DNA from: Cyanobium sp. Morenito 9A2
Lineage (GTDB): Bacteria; Cyanobacteriota; Cyanobacteriia; PCC-6307; Cyanobiaceae
NCBI RefSeq assembly: GCF_024345575.1
Contig: NZ_JAGQBJ010000002.1
Location: 248,001 to 312,000, forward strand
Length of the DNA: 64,000 bases
Reading direction: 5' to 3'
Shown: one piece after another, positions 30,124 through 40,062 of the stretch
Numbering within the stretch: position 1 is the stretch's first letter
Layout: every line of letters begins with the position of its first letter
The notes under the pieces: model-generated
Seen by the model: the letters and a program-made list of their open reading frames with translations, nothing else
What the model was told of the DNA's origin: nothing
The model's database searches: none
Position numbers and translations under genes: made by a program

Positions 30124-31466
30124 CTTCTGCCTCGCCCGAGTTGGCCGCACCGTTGCTGAATGCCCTGGGAAGAGTGGCCGCTTGGATTTCAGATCTCCGT
30201 CTGGCGATCGTGCTGCTGCTGGTGGTGGCCATCGCCAGCGGGCTGGGCACCGCGATCCCCCAGCAGGAAAGCAGCGAGTTTTATCACCGCCTCTACGACG
30301 AAACCCCCTGGCTGGGGTTCGTGCGCGGGGACGGGATCCTGACCCTCCAACTGGATCACCTCTATTCCAGTGACTGGTTCCTGGCGCTGCTGGGCTGGCT
30401 CGGGCTGTCCCTGATGCTGTGCAGCTGGCGCCGCCAGTGGCCGGCCCTGCGCGCCGCCCTGCGCTGGGTCGACTACAGCTCCCCGCGTCAGCTCAGCAAG
30501 CTGAGCGTGGCGGAGACCGTGGCCTCCCCTGAACCCCAGGCTGATCTCGATCGCCTGGGGGCCCTGCTCACCGCCCGGGGCTGGCGGGTTCAGAGCCAGG
30601 CGGGTCGACTGGCGGCCCGCAAGGGCGTGGCCGGCCGGGTGGGGCCCCTGCTGGTGCATGCGGGGCTTGTGGTGCTGTTGGTGGGATCGGCCTGGGGAGC
30701 CCTGGGGGGCCAGCGGGTGGAGCGCTTTCTGGCTCCGGGCCACGAGCTCGAGTTGCTCGATCGCCGCGGCGAGGGCCAGTTGACCTTGGTGCTGGAGCAG
30801 TTCGGCATCGACCGCGACCCCGCTGGGCGGCCGGAGCAGTTCCGCTCGCGCTTGCTGCTCAAAAACCCCGCCCAGGCTGATGCCCCAGCCCAGGAGCAAC
30901 GCGCCGAAATCAGCGTCAACCACCCCCTGCGGCACCAGGGCATGACCATCTACCAGGCGGACTGGGCTTTGGCGGCGATCACGCTGCAACTGGGCAAAAG
31001 CCCGCTGCTGGAGCTGCCTCTGCAGAGCTTTCCCCAATTCGGCAACCAGATCTGGGGGTTGGTGCTGCCCACTCGCCCCGATGGCAGCGATCCCGTGCTG
31101 CTGAGTGTGACCAACGAGGCCGGACCGGTAGAGATCTACGCCAGCGACGCCCGCCTGCTGGGCCGTCTCGTTCCCGGCGGGGTGCCGTTGGAGGTGAACG
31201 GACTGCCCCTGCGAGTGGCCTCGATCTTGCCCGCCAGCGGCCTGCTGCTCAAGCGTGACCCAGGCGTGCCACTCGTGTATGCCGGATTCGCGATCGCCCT
31301 GGTGGGATGCGGGCTCAGCCTGGTGGCCACCCGTCAGCTTTGGGCGATCGCTGAGACAGATCGTCAGCGCCTGCACGTGGGCGGCCTCTGCAACCGCAAC
31401 CTCACGGCCTTCGCGAGTGAGCTGCCCCTGCTCCTTGGAAGCCTGCACGCTCCTCAGCAGGGCTGA
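30120..31466 (+). CDS. ccs1: Cytochrome c synthase component Ccs1 (ResB)
   Basis: A 448-residue membrane protein of system II cytochrome c maturation. Three N-terminal membrane segments are visible ([36 protein letters not shown] and [19 protein letters not shown]). A large lumenal ResB domain follows, and a last segment [20 protein letters not shown]. The conserved AIPQQE after helix 1 is present. It works with a CcsA protein not encoded in this window. Its end overlaps the convergent queF gene by 13 bases. Confidence 0.93.
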   Translation: MTSASPELAAPLLNALGRVAAWISDLRLAIVLLLVVAIASGLGTAIPQQESSEFYHRLYDETPWLGFVRGDGILTLQLDHLYSSDWFLALLGWLGLSLMLCSWRRQWPALRAALRWVDYSSPRQLSKLSVAETVASPEPQADLDRLGALLTARGWRVQSQAGRLAARKGVAGRVGPLLVHAGLVVLLVGSAWGALGGQRVERFLAPGHELELLDRRGEGQLTLVLEQFGIDRDPAGRPEQFRSRLLLKNPAQADAPAQEQRAEISVNHPLRHQGMTIYQADWALAAITLQLGKSPLLELPLQSFPQFGNQIWGLVLPTRPDGSDPVLLSVTNEAGPVEIYASDARLLGRLVPGGVPLEVNGLPLRVASILPASGLLLKRDPGVPLVYAGFAIALVGCGLSLVATRQLWAIAETDRQRLHVGGLCNRNLTAFASELPLLLGSLHAPQQG

Positions 31467-31957
31467 CGGGTGCCGTGGCTGACCCGCACCACCGTGTGCA
31501 CGTTGCCGCGGGGGTTGAAGTCGGCTTCGAGTTGAACCCAGCCTGGCTGGGCAGCTGCCACCAGGTCATCAAGGATGCGATTGACGACTTCCTCATGGGA
31601 GATCATGCGGTCGCGCCAGCTGTTGACGTAGAGCTTGAGGGCCTTGAGCTCCAGCACCCGGGGGCCAGGCTGATAGATCAAGCGCAGCACAGCGAAATCC
31701 GGATAGCCCGAGAACGGGCAGAGGCACGTGAATTCCGGCAGGGTGATCGAGACCTCATAGGGGCGGCCGCCGGCGGGGTTGCCGAAACAGATCAGCTGGG
31801 CCTGCTCGATTGCCCGCTGGCCGTAGAGGGGTGTGCTGGTGACAGCCGTGGACGTGGAGCTCGCCGGGTGGTCGGCGGCGGGGCGCCCGTGGGCCAGGTT
31901 CCCGTCAGTGGAGGCTGCCGCCTCAGGGGAGGGGGCGCTGGGGGCGGGAGTCGCCAT
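31454..31957 (-). CDS. queF: NADPH-dependent preQ0 reductase QueF
   Basis: A 167-residue unimodular (type I) nitrile reductase that turns 7-cyano-7-deazaguanine into preQ1 for queuosine in tRNA. The catalytic Cys lies in [17 protein letters not shown], and the QueF signature is [20 protein letters not shown]. The first 45 residues are Ser/Pro/Ala-rich and outside the catalytic core; I kept the ATG at 31957 because no closer ATG exists. The 3' end overlaps ccs1 on the other strand. Confidence 0.94.
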   Translation of the reverse strand: MATPAPSAPSPEAAASTDGNLAHGRPAADHPASSTSTAVTSTPLYGQRAIEQAQLICFGNPAGGRPYEVSITLPEFTCLCPFSGYPDFAVLRLIYQPGPRVLELKALKLYVNSWRDRMISHEEVVNRILDDLVAAAQPGWVQLEADFNPRGNVHTVVRVSHGTRQPC

Positions 31958-32670
<713 letters not shown>

Positions 32671-32712
32671 GGGCTATCCCTGGGTGGTGGGCACGTCCCA
32701 CTATTCCTCTGA

Positions 32713-33597
32713 TCAGCTCGACAAGGGCAGATCAGATTCCTTGGTGGTCAGCGTGCTGGCCACCAGTTTTTTTATGGCGGCTCGATCCAATGTTGACGCT
32801 TCCGACAGAGGGACGCCGATGTCGGCCGATGGACCGGCTAGCGCCAAGGAAGCATCTCGAACCCAGAGCAGATACTCATGGTTACCGGCCGGTCCGGTGA
32901 GCGGAGAGGCCACAAGACCCGCCGCCCACCAGCCCAGGCGCAGTGCAGAAGCGATCACCACCTCGATCGCCTCGATGTGGGCGTCTGGATCCCGCACCAC
33001 ACCACCTTTCCCAACCCGGGAACGCCCCACCTCAAACTGAGGCTTGACCAGCAGCACCGCCTCTTGCCCCTCAGGCGCCATCAACCCTTGAAGGGCTGGC
33101 AGTACCAACCCTAACGAAATGAACGACACATCCGCCACCGCCAGATCCGCCCGGGGCTCTTCTGGGCCGTAGAGCTGCTCGGGTTGGAGATGGCGCAGGT
33201 TGGTGCGCTCCATGAGCACCAGCCGCGGATCGGTGCGCAGGCTCCAGGCCGTCTGGCCATAGCCGACATCAATGCCATACACCCGCTGGGCTCCGCGTTG
33301 CAGAAGGCAGTCCGTGAAGCCACCGGTGGAGATGCCCCCATCGAGGCAGATGCGTCTCTCCACCTGGATCGGGAACGTTTCGAGGGCGCGCACCAGCTTT
33401 TCGCCGCCTCGGGAGACGTAGCGCGGCAGATGTCTGACCTGCGGCTCCAGATCAAGTGCGACCTCCATGCCAGGCTTGTCGAGCACCCGATCACCGGCAC
33501 GCACCCGACCGGCACGAATCAGCTGCTGGGCCTGCTGGCGGCTCTCGACCAGACCGAGGGTCAGCAAATGCAGATCCAGTCGGCGTTTCTGGGCCAT
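32713..33597 (-). CDS. tlyA: TlyA-family rRNA methyltransferase (S4 plus FtsJ domains)
   Basis: A 294-residue protein. Residues 1-60 form an S4 RNA-binding domain (RLDLHLLTLGLVESRQQAQQ, then AGRVRAGDRVLDKPG). The FtsJ/RrmJ-like methyltransferase domain has motif I CLDGGISTGGFTDCLL, the acidic VYGIDVGYGQ, and a Lys near LLVKPQFEVGR. Mycobacterial TlyA makes 2'-O-methylcytidines in both rRNAs; cyanobacterial relatives are assumed to do something similar, and the hemolysin label for this family is historical. The ATG at 33597 starts the S4 domain; an earlier frame is unconserved. Confidence 0.92.
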   Translation of the reverse strand: MAQKRRLDLHLLTLGLVESRQQAQQLIRAGRVRAGDRVLDKPGMEVALDLEPQVRHLPRYVSRGGEKLVRALETFPIQVERRICLDGGISTGGFTDCLLQRGAQRVYGIDVGYGQTAWSLRTDPRLVLMERTNLRHLQPEQLYGPEEPRADLAVADVSFISLGLVLPALQGLMAPEGQEAVLLVKPQFEVGRSRVGKGGVVRDPDAHIEAIEVVIASALRLGWWAAGLVASPLTGPAGNHEYLLWVRDASLALAGPSADIGVPLSEASTLDRAAIKKLVASTLTTKESDLPLSS

Positions 33598-33939
33598 CGC
33601 GCCATCCAACCACAGGGGAATCGGAACCAACCCCGCAGGTTGCCCTGATCGCTCCCGATCGGCCTGAGGATGACAGGCGTCAGCCCCAGCGCCATGGGGT
33701 AGCGCGAATGAGGACGTCGGCCGTAGCGCAGCCCCGCCGATCCCTTTGGACCCTCCCCCGGCGGCGATGATCGATCTGATTTGGCCCGTTGCCTGCTTGC
33801 TGGTTGAACCAGCAACGCTGGGGGAAGAAGGTGCCAGGGGAGGTGGCCCACCGGCTGCCGTGCCGCATGGTCAGGGCCTCGCTCCAAGCGCCGCAAGCCA
33901 GCCCCATACATTGGGTGCGACGTCGCCACGCGCTGGCCC
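33598..33939. other. tlyA-purB intergenic region
   Basis: A 342-base divergent spacer. It contains a perfect 19-base palindrome at 33797-33815. A short frame after the palindrome (RWGKKVPGEVAHRLPCRMV) is open on the plus strand but is not recognised as a gene. No tRNA or terminator is seen. Confidence 0.55.
33797..33815. repeat. Perfect 9-bp palindrome upstream of purB
   Basis: TTGCTGGTT-G-AACCAGCAA: both 9-base arms match exactly around one central base. It lies about 125 bases before the purB start and 200 before the tlyA start. The form is that of an operator for a dimeric regulator, but I know no regulator with this sequence. Confidence 0.6.
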
Positions 33940-35235
33940 TTGATCGAGCGTTACACCCTGCCCGAGATGGGCCACATCTGGAGCGAGCAGGCCAAGTTCC
34001 AGAGCTGGCTGGACGTGGAGATCGCGACCACCGCCGCCCAGAGCCAGCTGGGCCGCGTGCCGGCCGAAGCCCTCGCTGAGATCCGCGCCAAGGCCGCCTT
34101 CGAGGTGGAGCGGATCGAGGCGATCGAGGCGGAGGTACGCCACGACGTGATCGCCTTCCTCACGAACGTGAACGAGCACGTGGGTGAGGCCGGCCGTTAC
34201 ATCCACGTGGGCATGACCAGTTCTGATGTGCTCGACACCGGCCTGGCCCTTCAGCTCAAGGACTCGGTGGCGGTGCTGCGCACGGAACTCAGCTCCCTTG
34301 CCGAAGCGCTGCGGGAACTGGCCCGGGCCCACAAGGGCACGGTGATGATCGGCCGCTCCCACGCCATCCACGGCGAGCCGATCACCTTCGGCTTCAAGGT
34401 GGCGGGCTGGCTGGCGGAGACCGAGCGCAACCGCGAGCGACTGGAGCGGCTGGAAACCGTGGTGGCCGTGGGCCAGATCAGCGGCGCCATGGGCACCTAC
34501 GCCAACACCGATCCCCAGGTGGAGGCGCTCACCTGCGCGGCGCTGGGCCTGGTGCCCGACACCGCCAGCACCCAGGTGATCTCCCGCGATCGCCACGCTG
34601 AGTACGTGCAGACCCTGGCGCTGGTGGGGGCGACCCTGGAGCGGATCGCCACCGAAATCCGCAACCTGCAGCGCACCGATGTGCTGGAGGTGGAGGAGAA
34701 CTTCGCCAAGGGCCAGAAGGGCAGCTCGGCGATGCCCCACAAGCGCAATCCAATCCGCAGCGAGCGCATCTCCGGCCTGGCTCGGGTGCTGCGCAGCTAC
34801 ACCGTGGCCGCCCTGGAGAATGTGGCCCTGTGGCACGAGCGCGACATCAGCCACAGCTCGGTGGAACGCATGATGCTGCCGGATTGCTCGGTGACCCTGC
34901 ACTTCATGCTCCGGGAGATGACCGCGGTGATCAAGGGCCTGGGGGTCTACCCCGAGAACATGGCGCGCAACCTCAATGTCTATGGCGGTGTGGTGTTCAG
35001 CCAGCGGGTGCTGCTGGCTCTGGTGGAGAGCGGCCTCAGCCGCGAGGAGGCCTATCGGATCGTCCAGGAGCATGCCCACAGCGCCTGGAACACCAGCGGC
35101 GGCAACTTCCGCGCCAACCTCGAAGCTGATCCGGCCGTCACGGCGCGGCTGGGCCCCGGGCAGCTGGCGGAATGCTTTGCCACCGATCTGCACCAGGAGA
35201 ACCTGAACGTGATCTGGGAGCGGTTGGCGATCTGA
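33940..35235 (+). CDS. purB: Adenylosuccinate lyase
   Basis: A 431-residue enzyme that acts twice in purine synthesis, on SAICAR and on adenylosuccinate. The fumarase/aspartase signature GSSAMPHKRNPIRSE is intact, as are GMTSSDVLDTGLALQL and IGRSHAIHGEPITFG with the catalytic His. The start is TTG at 33940: the product begins IERYTLPEMGHIW, the usual PurB N-terminus, and no ATG lies nearby. The gene converges on the helicase with only four bases between the stops. Confidence 0.97.
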   Translation: MIERYTLPEMGHIWSEQAKFQSWLDVEIATTAAQSQLGRVPAEALAEIRAKAAFEVERIEAIEAEVRHDVIAFLTNVNEHVGEAGRYIHVGMTSSDVLDTGLALQLKDSVAVLRTELSSLAEALRELARAHKGTVMIGRSHAIHGEPITFGFKVAGWLAETERNRERLERLETVVAVGQISGAMGTYANTDPQVEALTCAALGLVPDTASTQVISRDRHAEYVQTLALVGATLERIATEIRNLQRTDVLEVEENFAKGQKGSSAMPHKRNPIRSERISGLARVLRSYTVAALENVALWHERDISHSSVERMMLPDCSVTLHFMLREMTAVIKGLGVYPENMARNLNVYGGVVFSQRVLLALVESGLSREEAYRIVQEHAHSAWNTSGGNFRANLEADPAVTARLGPGQLAECFATDLHQENLNVIWERLAI

Positions 35236-35239
35236 TCCC

Positions 35240-38119
35240 TCAGGCCGCCTGTTCCGTGAGGCTCCCTTCGCTTGAGCTGGCTTCGGGGCCACTGCTCCCG
35301 TTGAGCTCATCACCCGTGATCTGGGGCTCTGAAGCAGGGGGATTGGCCGTTGCCGCGCCAGGAGTGGGCGGTGGCGGCACGGCCTTGGCCGTGGCCGGAT
35401 TGAGGCCCGCCCCCACGGGGCTGAGCAGATCGATCGGCTCGCAGACCGGGAAGCGGTTGATCGCCTTGAGGGCCAGCCTGGCCTTGCCGCGCAGCTGTTC
35501 GCTGAGGGCCTCGCCGTAGGGGATCTGGGCCAGCAGATCCACCGTGCGGCGCATGATCCGCACCACATCGCCCTCATCGAGGGAGGTGCCCGCGATCAGG
35601 TCGTTCCAGCTGGTGCCCTTGGCCCAGGCATGCACCAACCCCATCAGTTCCGGCTCGTACCAGAGAGGCATCACCACGGCGGCCCGCTCCTGCTGGCGCA
35701 GCAGCTCCCGGCGGATGCCCCCGAGATCGTGCAGGGCCTCCTCGGCGGCGGGCGGGGTGTTGAAGGCGCTCCAGAGATCGGGGCGGTTCACCTCGGTGGA
35801 GATGGCCTCCAGCACCGACGCCAGTTCGGCGGGTTCGAGCTCATCGAGGTGGCCGCTCATCAGCGCCAGCCCCAGCCAGAGCTCATTGTCGCCCCGGAGG
35901 GAAGCCACGGTGCGGCCGATGTCGGTGGGCTCGAGATCCTCCAGGCAGCCGAAGAAGCGCAGGATGTCGATCAGGGCCAGGAAGGTGTCCCAGTGGCGGT
36001 TGGAGCGGTGGTGCAGCAGGCGCTGGCGTTCGCCGATCTCCTCCTCGAGTTCCTCCATCCGCCGGTGCTGCTTCTTGATCTGCTTGCGATCGCCCGTGCT
36101 GTGGGCGGGATGGAGTTCGAGGGCCTGCTCCAGTTGCTGCACCAGAAACGCCTGAGCCTTCACTTCCCCGGCCAGGTCGTACTGGGGGGTGGCCATGTCG
36201 TGGCGCCGGGCCATGGAGCCCACCGCCAGGGCCAGCCCGCCACTGGCCTGGTCGCCGTGGCGCAGCTCACCGGGGTGGTGCAGCTCAGGCGCGTCCACAT
36301 CGCGCACCTGCAGGCAGCTGAGCTCCGCATGGAGGCTCACCACCGCATGGCAGGGCACCAGGATCCAGACGTTCTCATCGGTGAGGCAGAGCAGCAGCGG
36401 GAACTGACCGCTGCCCTCCACCTTGGCCACGATCACCGCCGGTGTGACCCGACCCTTGAGCTGGGGTGCCTTGAGGCTCACCAAAGTGCCCTCACTGGCG
36501 AATCGCAGGGCAAGGGTGAGCTCATGGGCCAGGGTTTCCTCCGCCTGCTGCTGCAGGATCCGCAGGATGCGCCGCTCCTCCCGCAGCCTGGCCCGCTCCT
36601 TTTCATAGAGCTCGAAGTCGTCCCAGGGCACATCACTGACACGGCCCGAAAGACCCTCCAGCTGCTGGCGCAGCTCGCTGATGCGGCGCTCGTCGTCGAC
36701 CAGATCGAGGGTGGCCAGGTAGCGGCCGAAGCTGCGCTCCACCAGCTCCTTGGCCTTGGGCAGCTCATAGCGCTGCAGCAGGTTGAGCACCATGCCGTAG
36801 CTGGGGGTGAACTGACTCACGAGCGGATCGGCGGGGCTGGTGGCCAGCTCCCCCGCTTCGCGCACCCCCTCGAAGCGACTCTGCACCGTCACCACATAGC
36901 CCTGGGTGTCGAGGCCGCGGCGGCCGGCCCGGCCCGCCATCTGCAGGAACTCACTGCCCATCAGCGGCCGGTGGCCGCGATCGGTGCGCTTGGAGAGGGC
37001 CGAGATCACGGTGCTGCGGGCGGGCATGTTGATCCCGGCCGCCAGGGTTTCGGTGGCGAACACCACCTTCACCAGCCCCTGCTGGAACAGCTCCTCGATC
37101 AGCTCCTTCCAGGCCGGCAGCACGCCGGCGTGGTGGGCGGCGATGCCCCGCAGCAGGGCATCGTCGTGGCCCCCTTCGCGCACGGCCTCGGGGGTGGAGG
37201 CCACAAAGGCCTGCAGGCGCGCCCTCACCCGGGACTGCTCCTCGTTGGTGAGCAGGTTGAGCCGACCCAGGTCGCGCACGGCCTTGTCGCAGCCGCGGCG
37301 GCTGAAGATGAAATAGATCGCCGGCAGCATGTCGCGCTCGGCCATCTGGGCCACCACAAACGGCAGCGGCGCCGCCTCCGGCTGGGGCGGCCTGGGGGAC
37401 TTGGGGCCGCGGCGGTGGGTGGTTTTCGGAGCCCGCCAGACCTTGCAGTTGGGATGCAGCCCAGTGCCCTCTTCATTGAGCAGGGGGTGCAGCCCCTTGG
37501 CACTGCAGAAGCTGAAGGCCAGGGGCACCGGCCGGAAATCGCTCAGCACCAGCCGGGTGGGCCCGTGCACCTTGTCGATCCAGTCGGTGAGCTGCCCGGC
37601 GTTGGCCACCGTGGCGGACAGGGCCACCAGCTGCACCGATGACGGGCAATGGATGATCGATTCCTCCCAGACCGTGCCCCGCTGGGAGTCGTTCATGTAG
37701 TGGCACTCATCGAGCACCACCGCCTCCACATCGGCGAGGGGATCGTCGCCGCGATCCACCTCCGCGTAGAGCATGTTGCGGAAGATCTCGGTGGTCATCA
37801 CCACCACCTTCGCCTCCCGGTTCACGCTCAGATCACCTGTCATCAGACCGACGTTCTCGGCCCCGAACTGCTCGCGGAAATCCCGCAGCTTCTGGTTCGA
37901 GAGCGCCTTGAGGGGTGTGGTGTAGAACACCTTCTGGCCGTGGGCCAGGGCCCGGTAGATCGCGTACTCGCCCACCAGCGTCTTGCCCGAGCCGGTGGGG
38001 GCGCTCACCACCACCGAATGACCCTGGTTGAGCGCGTCGATCGCCTCGAGCTGGAATGGATCCAGCAGAAACGGGAACAGCTCCTCCAGGGGCGGAACGT
38101 CGGAGCTGGCGGTCGGCAT
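35240..38119 (-). CDS. SKI2/MTR4-type DEAD/DEAH-box RNA helicase
   Basis: A 959-residue superfamily 2 helicase. Motif I is VVSAPTGSGKTLVGEYAIY, motif II VVLDECHYMND, motif III ALSATVANA, and motif VI QMAGRAGRRGLDTQGYV. After the two RecA domains come a central helical region and a C-terminal DSHCT-type domain (DLWSAFNTPPA, LLAQIPYGEAL), ending in a Pro/Ala-rich tail of about 60 residues. Cyanobacterial and plastid relatives (ISE2-like) act in RNA processing; the role here is inferred. The gene runs divergently from bioF, whose start lies 12 bases away. Confidence 0.93.
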   Translation of the reverse strand: MPTASSDVPPLEELFPFLLDPFQLEAIDALNQGHSVVVSAPTGSGKTLVGEYAIYRALAHGQKVFYTTPLKALSNQKLRDFREQFGAENVGLMTGDLSVNREAKVVVMTTEIFRNMLYAEVDRGDDPLADVEAVVLDECHYMNDSQRGTVWEESIIHCPSSVQLVALSATVANAGQLTDWIDKVHGPTRLVLSDFRPVPLAFSFCSAKGLHPLLNEEGTGLHPNCKVWRAPKTTHRRGPKSPRPPQPEAAPLPFVVAQMAERDMLPAIYFIFSRRGCDKAVRDLGRLNLLTNEEQSRVRARLQAFVASTPEAVREGGHDDALLRGIAAHHAGVLPAWKELIEELFQQGLVKVVFATETLAAGINMPARSTVISALSKRTDRGHRPLMGSEFLQMAGRAGRRGLDTQGYVVTVQSRFEGVREAGELATSPADPLVSQFTPSYGMVLNLLQRYELPKAKELVERSFGRYLATLDLVDDERRISELRQQLEGLSGRVSDVPWDDFELYEKERARLREERRILRILQQQAEETLAHELTLALRFASEGTLVSLKAPQLKGRVTPAVIVAKVEGSGQFPLLLCLTDENVWILVPCHAVVSLHAELSCLQVRDVDAPELHHPGELRHGDQASGGLALAVGSMARRHDMATPQYDLAGEVKAQAFLVQQLEQALELHPAHSTGDRKQIKKQHRRMEELEEEIGERQRLLHHRSNRHWDTFLALIDILRFFGCLEDLEPTDIGRTVASLRGDNELWLGLALMSGHLDELEPAELASVLEAISTEVNRPDLWSAFNTPPAAEEALHDLGGIRRELLRQQERAAVVMPLWYEPELMGLVHAWAKGTSWNDLIAGTSLDEGDVVRIMRRTVDLLAQIPYGEALSEQLRGKARLALKAINRFPVCEPIDLLSPVGAGLNPATAKAVPPPPTPGAATANPPASEPQITGDELNGSSGPEASSSEGSLTEQAA

Positions 38120-38131
38120 CAGGGAATCCTA

Positions 38132-39340
38132 TTGGCCAGACTGCGCCCACTCCGGGCCCTGCCGCTTCCCTTGGCCGCCGACCCCCTTGATCCCCTGCGC
38201 CGCTCCCTGGGGCGCCTGCCGAACGCCCGCCGGCGCCTGCTGCGTGCCTTCCAGCCCACGGCGGCTGGGGGCCTGCGGCCTGAGGGGGCCGGTGCCATCC
38301 CGCTGCTGAATCTGGCCAGCAATGACTACCTTGGCCTGAGCTCGCACCCTCGGCTGCAGGAGGCCGCCTGCGCCGCGATCGCCTCGGGTGGGGTGGGGGC
38401 GGGGGCCTCGCGGCTGGTGTGCGGCAGCCGACCGGTCCACAGCGAGCTGGAGACGCGGCTGGCCGCCTGGCTGGGGCGGGAGCGGGTGCTGCTCTTTCCC
38501 AGCGGCTTCCAGGCCAACATCGCTGCGGTGGCGGCCCTGGCCGATCGCCACAGCCTGGTGCTCGCCGACCGGCTGATCCACCACTCCCTGCTGGTGGGGG
38601 TGCAGGCCTCCGGCGCCCAGCTGCGCCGCTTCCCCCACAACGACCTGGCCGCTCTGGATCGGCTGCTGGGCGAGGCGCGGGCCAGCTCTGCCGAGCGGCG
38701 CCTGGTGGTGCTCAGCGAGAGCCTGTTCAGCATGGAGGGCAGCAGCCCCGATCTGCCGGCGCTCTCGGCCCTCTGCCAACAGCATTCGGCCCTGCTACTG
38801 ATCGATGAGGCCCATGCCCTGGGGGTGCTGGGCCCCGGCGGACGCGGGCTGGCCCACGGGCTGGAAGGGGTGCACCTGGTGAGCGGCACCTTCGGCAAGG
38901 CCTTCGGCAGTGGCGGTGCCTTCCTGGCCACGGGCGATCTGCTCGGCGACTGGCTGCTGCAGCGCTCCGGCGCCTTCCGCTACTCCACCGCCCTGGCCCC
39001 GCCCCTGGCGGCGGCAGCCCTGGCCGCCCTTGATCTGCTGGAGGAAACTCCCGACCTGGGGTCGAAGTTGTTGGAGCGTGCCGAGCGATGGCGAACCTCC
39101 CTGGCGGCGGCCGATTGGCCGCTGGTGGCAGGCCAGGGGCCGATCCTGCCGTTGCTGGTGGGCGAGGACGATCGGGCCCTGGACCTGCAACGGCACCTGG
39201 AGACTGAGGGCCTACTGAGCGTGGCGATCCGCCCACCCACGGTGCCGGCTGGAACGGCGAGGTTGCGGCTGGTGCTGTGCCGCGACCTGCCGCCCGGCAC
39301 CCTGGAGCAGTTGCTGGAGGCCCTGGCCCGATGGCGCTGA
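38132..39340 (+). CDS. bioF: 8-amino-7-oxononanoate synthase
   Basis: A 402-residue PLP enzyme of the alpha-oxoamine synthase family that condenses pimeloyl-ACP and alanine. The signature LNLASNDYLGLSSHP, the SRLVCGSRPVHSELE segment, LLIDEAHALGVLGPGGRG and the PLP Lys in VSGTFGKAFGSGGAF are all present. I use the TTG at 38132 because the frame upstream would run into the divergent helicase gene and no ATG lies between. First gene of the biotin operon; its last codons overlap bioK by ten bases. Confidence 0.94.
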   Translation: MARLRPLRALPLPLAADPLDPLRRSLGRLPNARRRLLRAFQPTAAGGLRPEGAGAIPLLNLASNDYLGLSSHPRLQEAACAAIASGGVGAGASRLVCGSRPVHSELETRLAAWLGRERVLLFPSGFQANIAAVAALADRHSLVLADRLIHHSLLVGVQASGAQLRRFPHNDLAALDRLLGEARASSAERRLVVLSESLFSMEGSSPDLPALSALCQQHSALLLIDEAHALGVLGPGGRGLAHGLEGVHLVSGTFGKAFGSGGAFLATGDLLGDWLLQRSGAFRYSTALAPPLAAAALAALDLLEETPDLGSKLLERAERWRTSLAAADWPLVAGQGPILPLLVGEDDRALDLQRHLETEGLLSVAIRPPTVPAGTARLRLVLCRDLPPGTLEQLLEALARWR

Positions 39341-40062
39341 GCGATCCTGCTGGGGATGTGCAGCTGCTGGCGATGCACGGTTGGGGGGGCGACCACCGCG
39401 CCTGGGCCCCCTGGGGGTCGGCCGCCGCCAGGCGGGGCTGGAGCCTGAACTGGGGGGAGCGGGGCTACGGCCAGCAAGTGCCGCTAGAGCCGCAGTGGTC
39501 GGGCACGGGACGCCGCGCCCTGCTGGTGCATTCCATGGGGATTCACCTGGTGCCGTCGCCGGTGCTGGCCGCGGCCGAGGCGGTGGTGCTGCTGGCGAGC
39601 TTTGGGCGCTTCGTGCCCCCAGGAGCCCCCGGGCGCCGTGGACATCTGGCCCTGGAGGCCATGACCAGGCGCCTGCGCAACGGCGACAGCGATGGCTTAC
39701 TCAAGGACTTCCTGGCCCAGGCCGCCGCCCCCGACCCCGAGGAATTGCTGCCCGCCGGGCCCCGGGAGGAGGGGGTGCCCCCCGCCGGCCAGGGTCGCCT
39801 GCTCGCCGACCTCGAGCGGCTCAGCCGCCTCACCGGGCCGCCGGAAGCGTTTCCAGCCAGCGCAGCGGTGCTGGTGGTGGAGGCGGGCGACGACCGGATC
39901 GTGGCCCCTGAGAGCCGCCGCCTGCTGGTGGAAGCCCTCCCCAGGGCCAGCCACTGGACCCTGGCGGGCGTCGGCCACAGCCTGCTGCGGGCCGATCTGC
40001 TCACTCCAGTGCTGAACTGGCTGGAAGCGGCGCTTTCCACGGAGGTCAGCGGCCATGGTTGA
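39331..40062 (+). CDS. bioK: Pimeloyl-ACP methyl ester esterase, BioK type
   Basis: A 243-residue alpha/beta hydrolase in the position where picocyanobacteria carry BioK, a replacement for BioH that cleaves pimeloyl-ACP methyl ester. The N-terminal LLAMHGWGGDHRAW holds the oxyanion region. The nucleophile is probably Ser in LLVHSMGIH, the acid Asp in VEAGDDRIVAPES and the base His in LAGVGHSLLR. The assignment rests on this triad and on the gene order bioF-bioK-bioC. It overlaps bioF and bioC at either end. Confidence 0.82.
   Translation: MALSDPAGDVQLLAMHGWGGDHRAWAPWGSAAARRGWSLNWGERGYGQQVPLEPQWSGTGRRALLVHSMGIHLVPSPVLAAAEAVVLLASFGRFVPPGAPGRRGHLALEAMTRRLRNGDSDGLLKDFLAQAAAPDPEELLPAGPREEGVPPAGQGRLLADLERLSRLTGPPEAFPASAAVLVVEAGDDRIVAPESRRLLVEALPRASHWTLAGVGHSLLRADLLTPVLNWLEAALSTEVSGHG

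Noticed and set aside
33871-35577. 568-codon frame opposite purB
   Set aside because: Antisense shadow without motifs; purB is unambiguous.
35630-37642. A 670-codon open frame opposite the helicase gene
   Set aside because: Antisense shadow of a confirmed gene; Gln/His/Gly-rich composition, no motif.
37649-38131. Upstream extension of the bioF frame
   Set aside because: It lies wholly inside the helicase gene on the other strand; BioF needs only the part from 38132.
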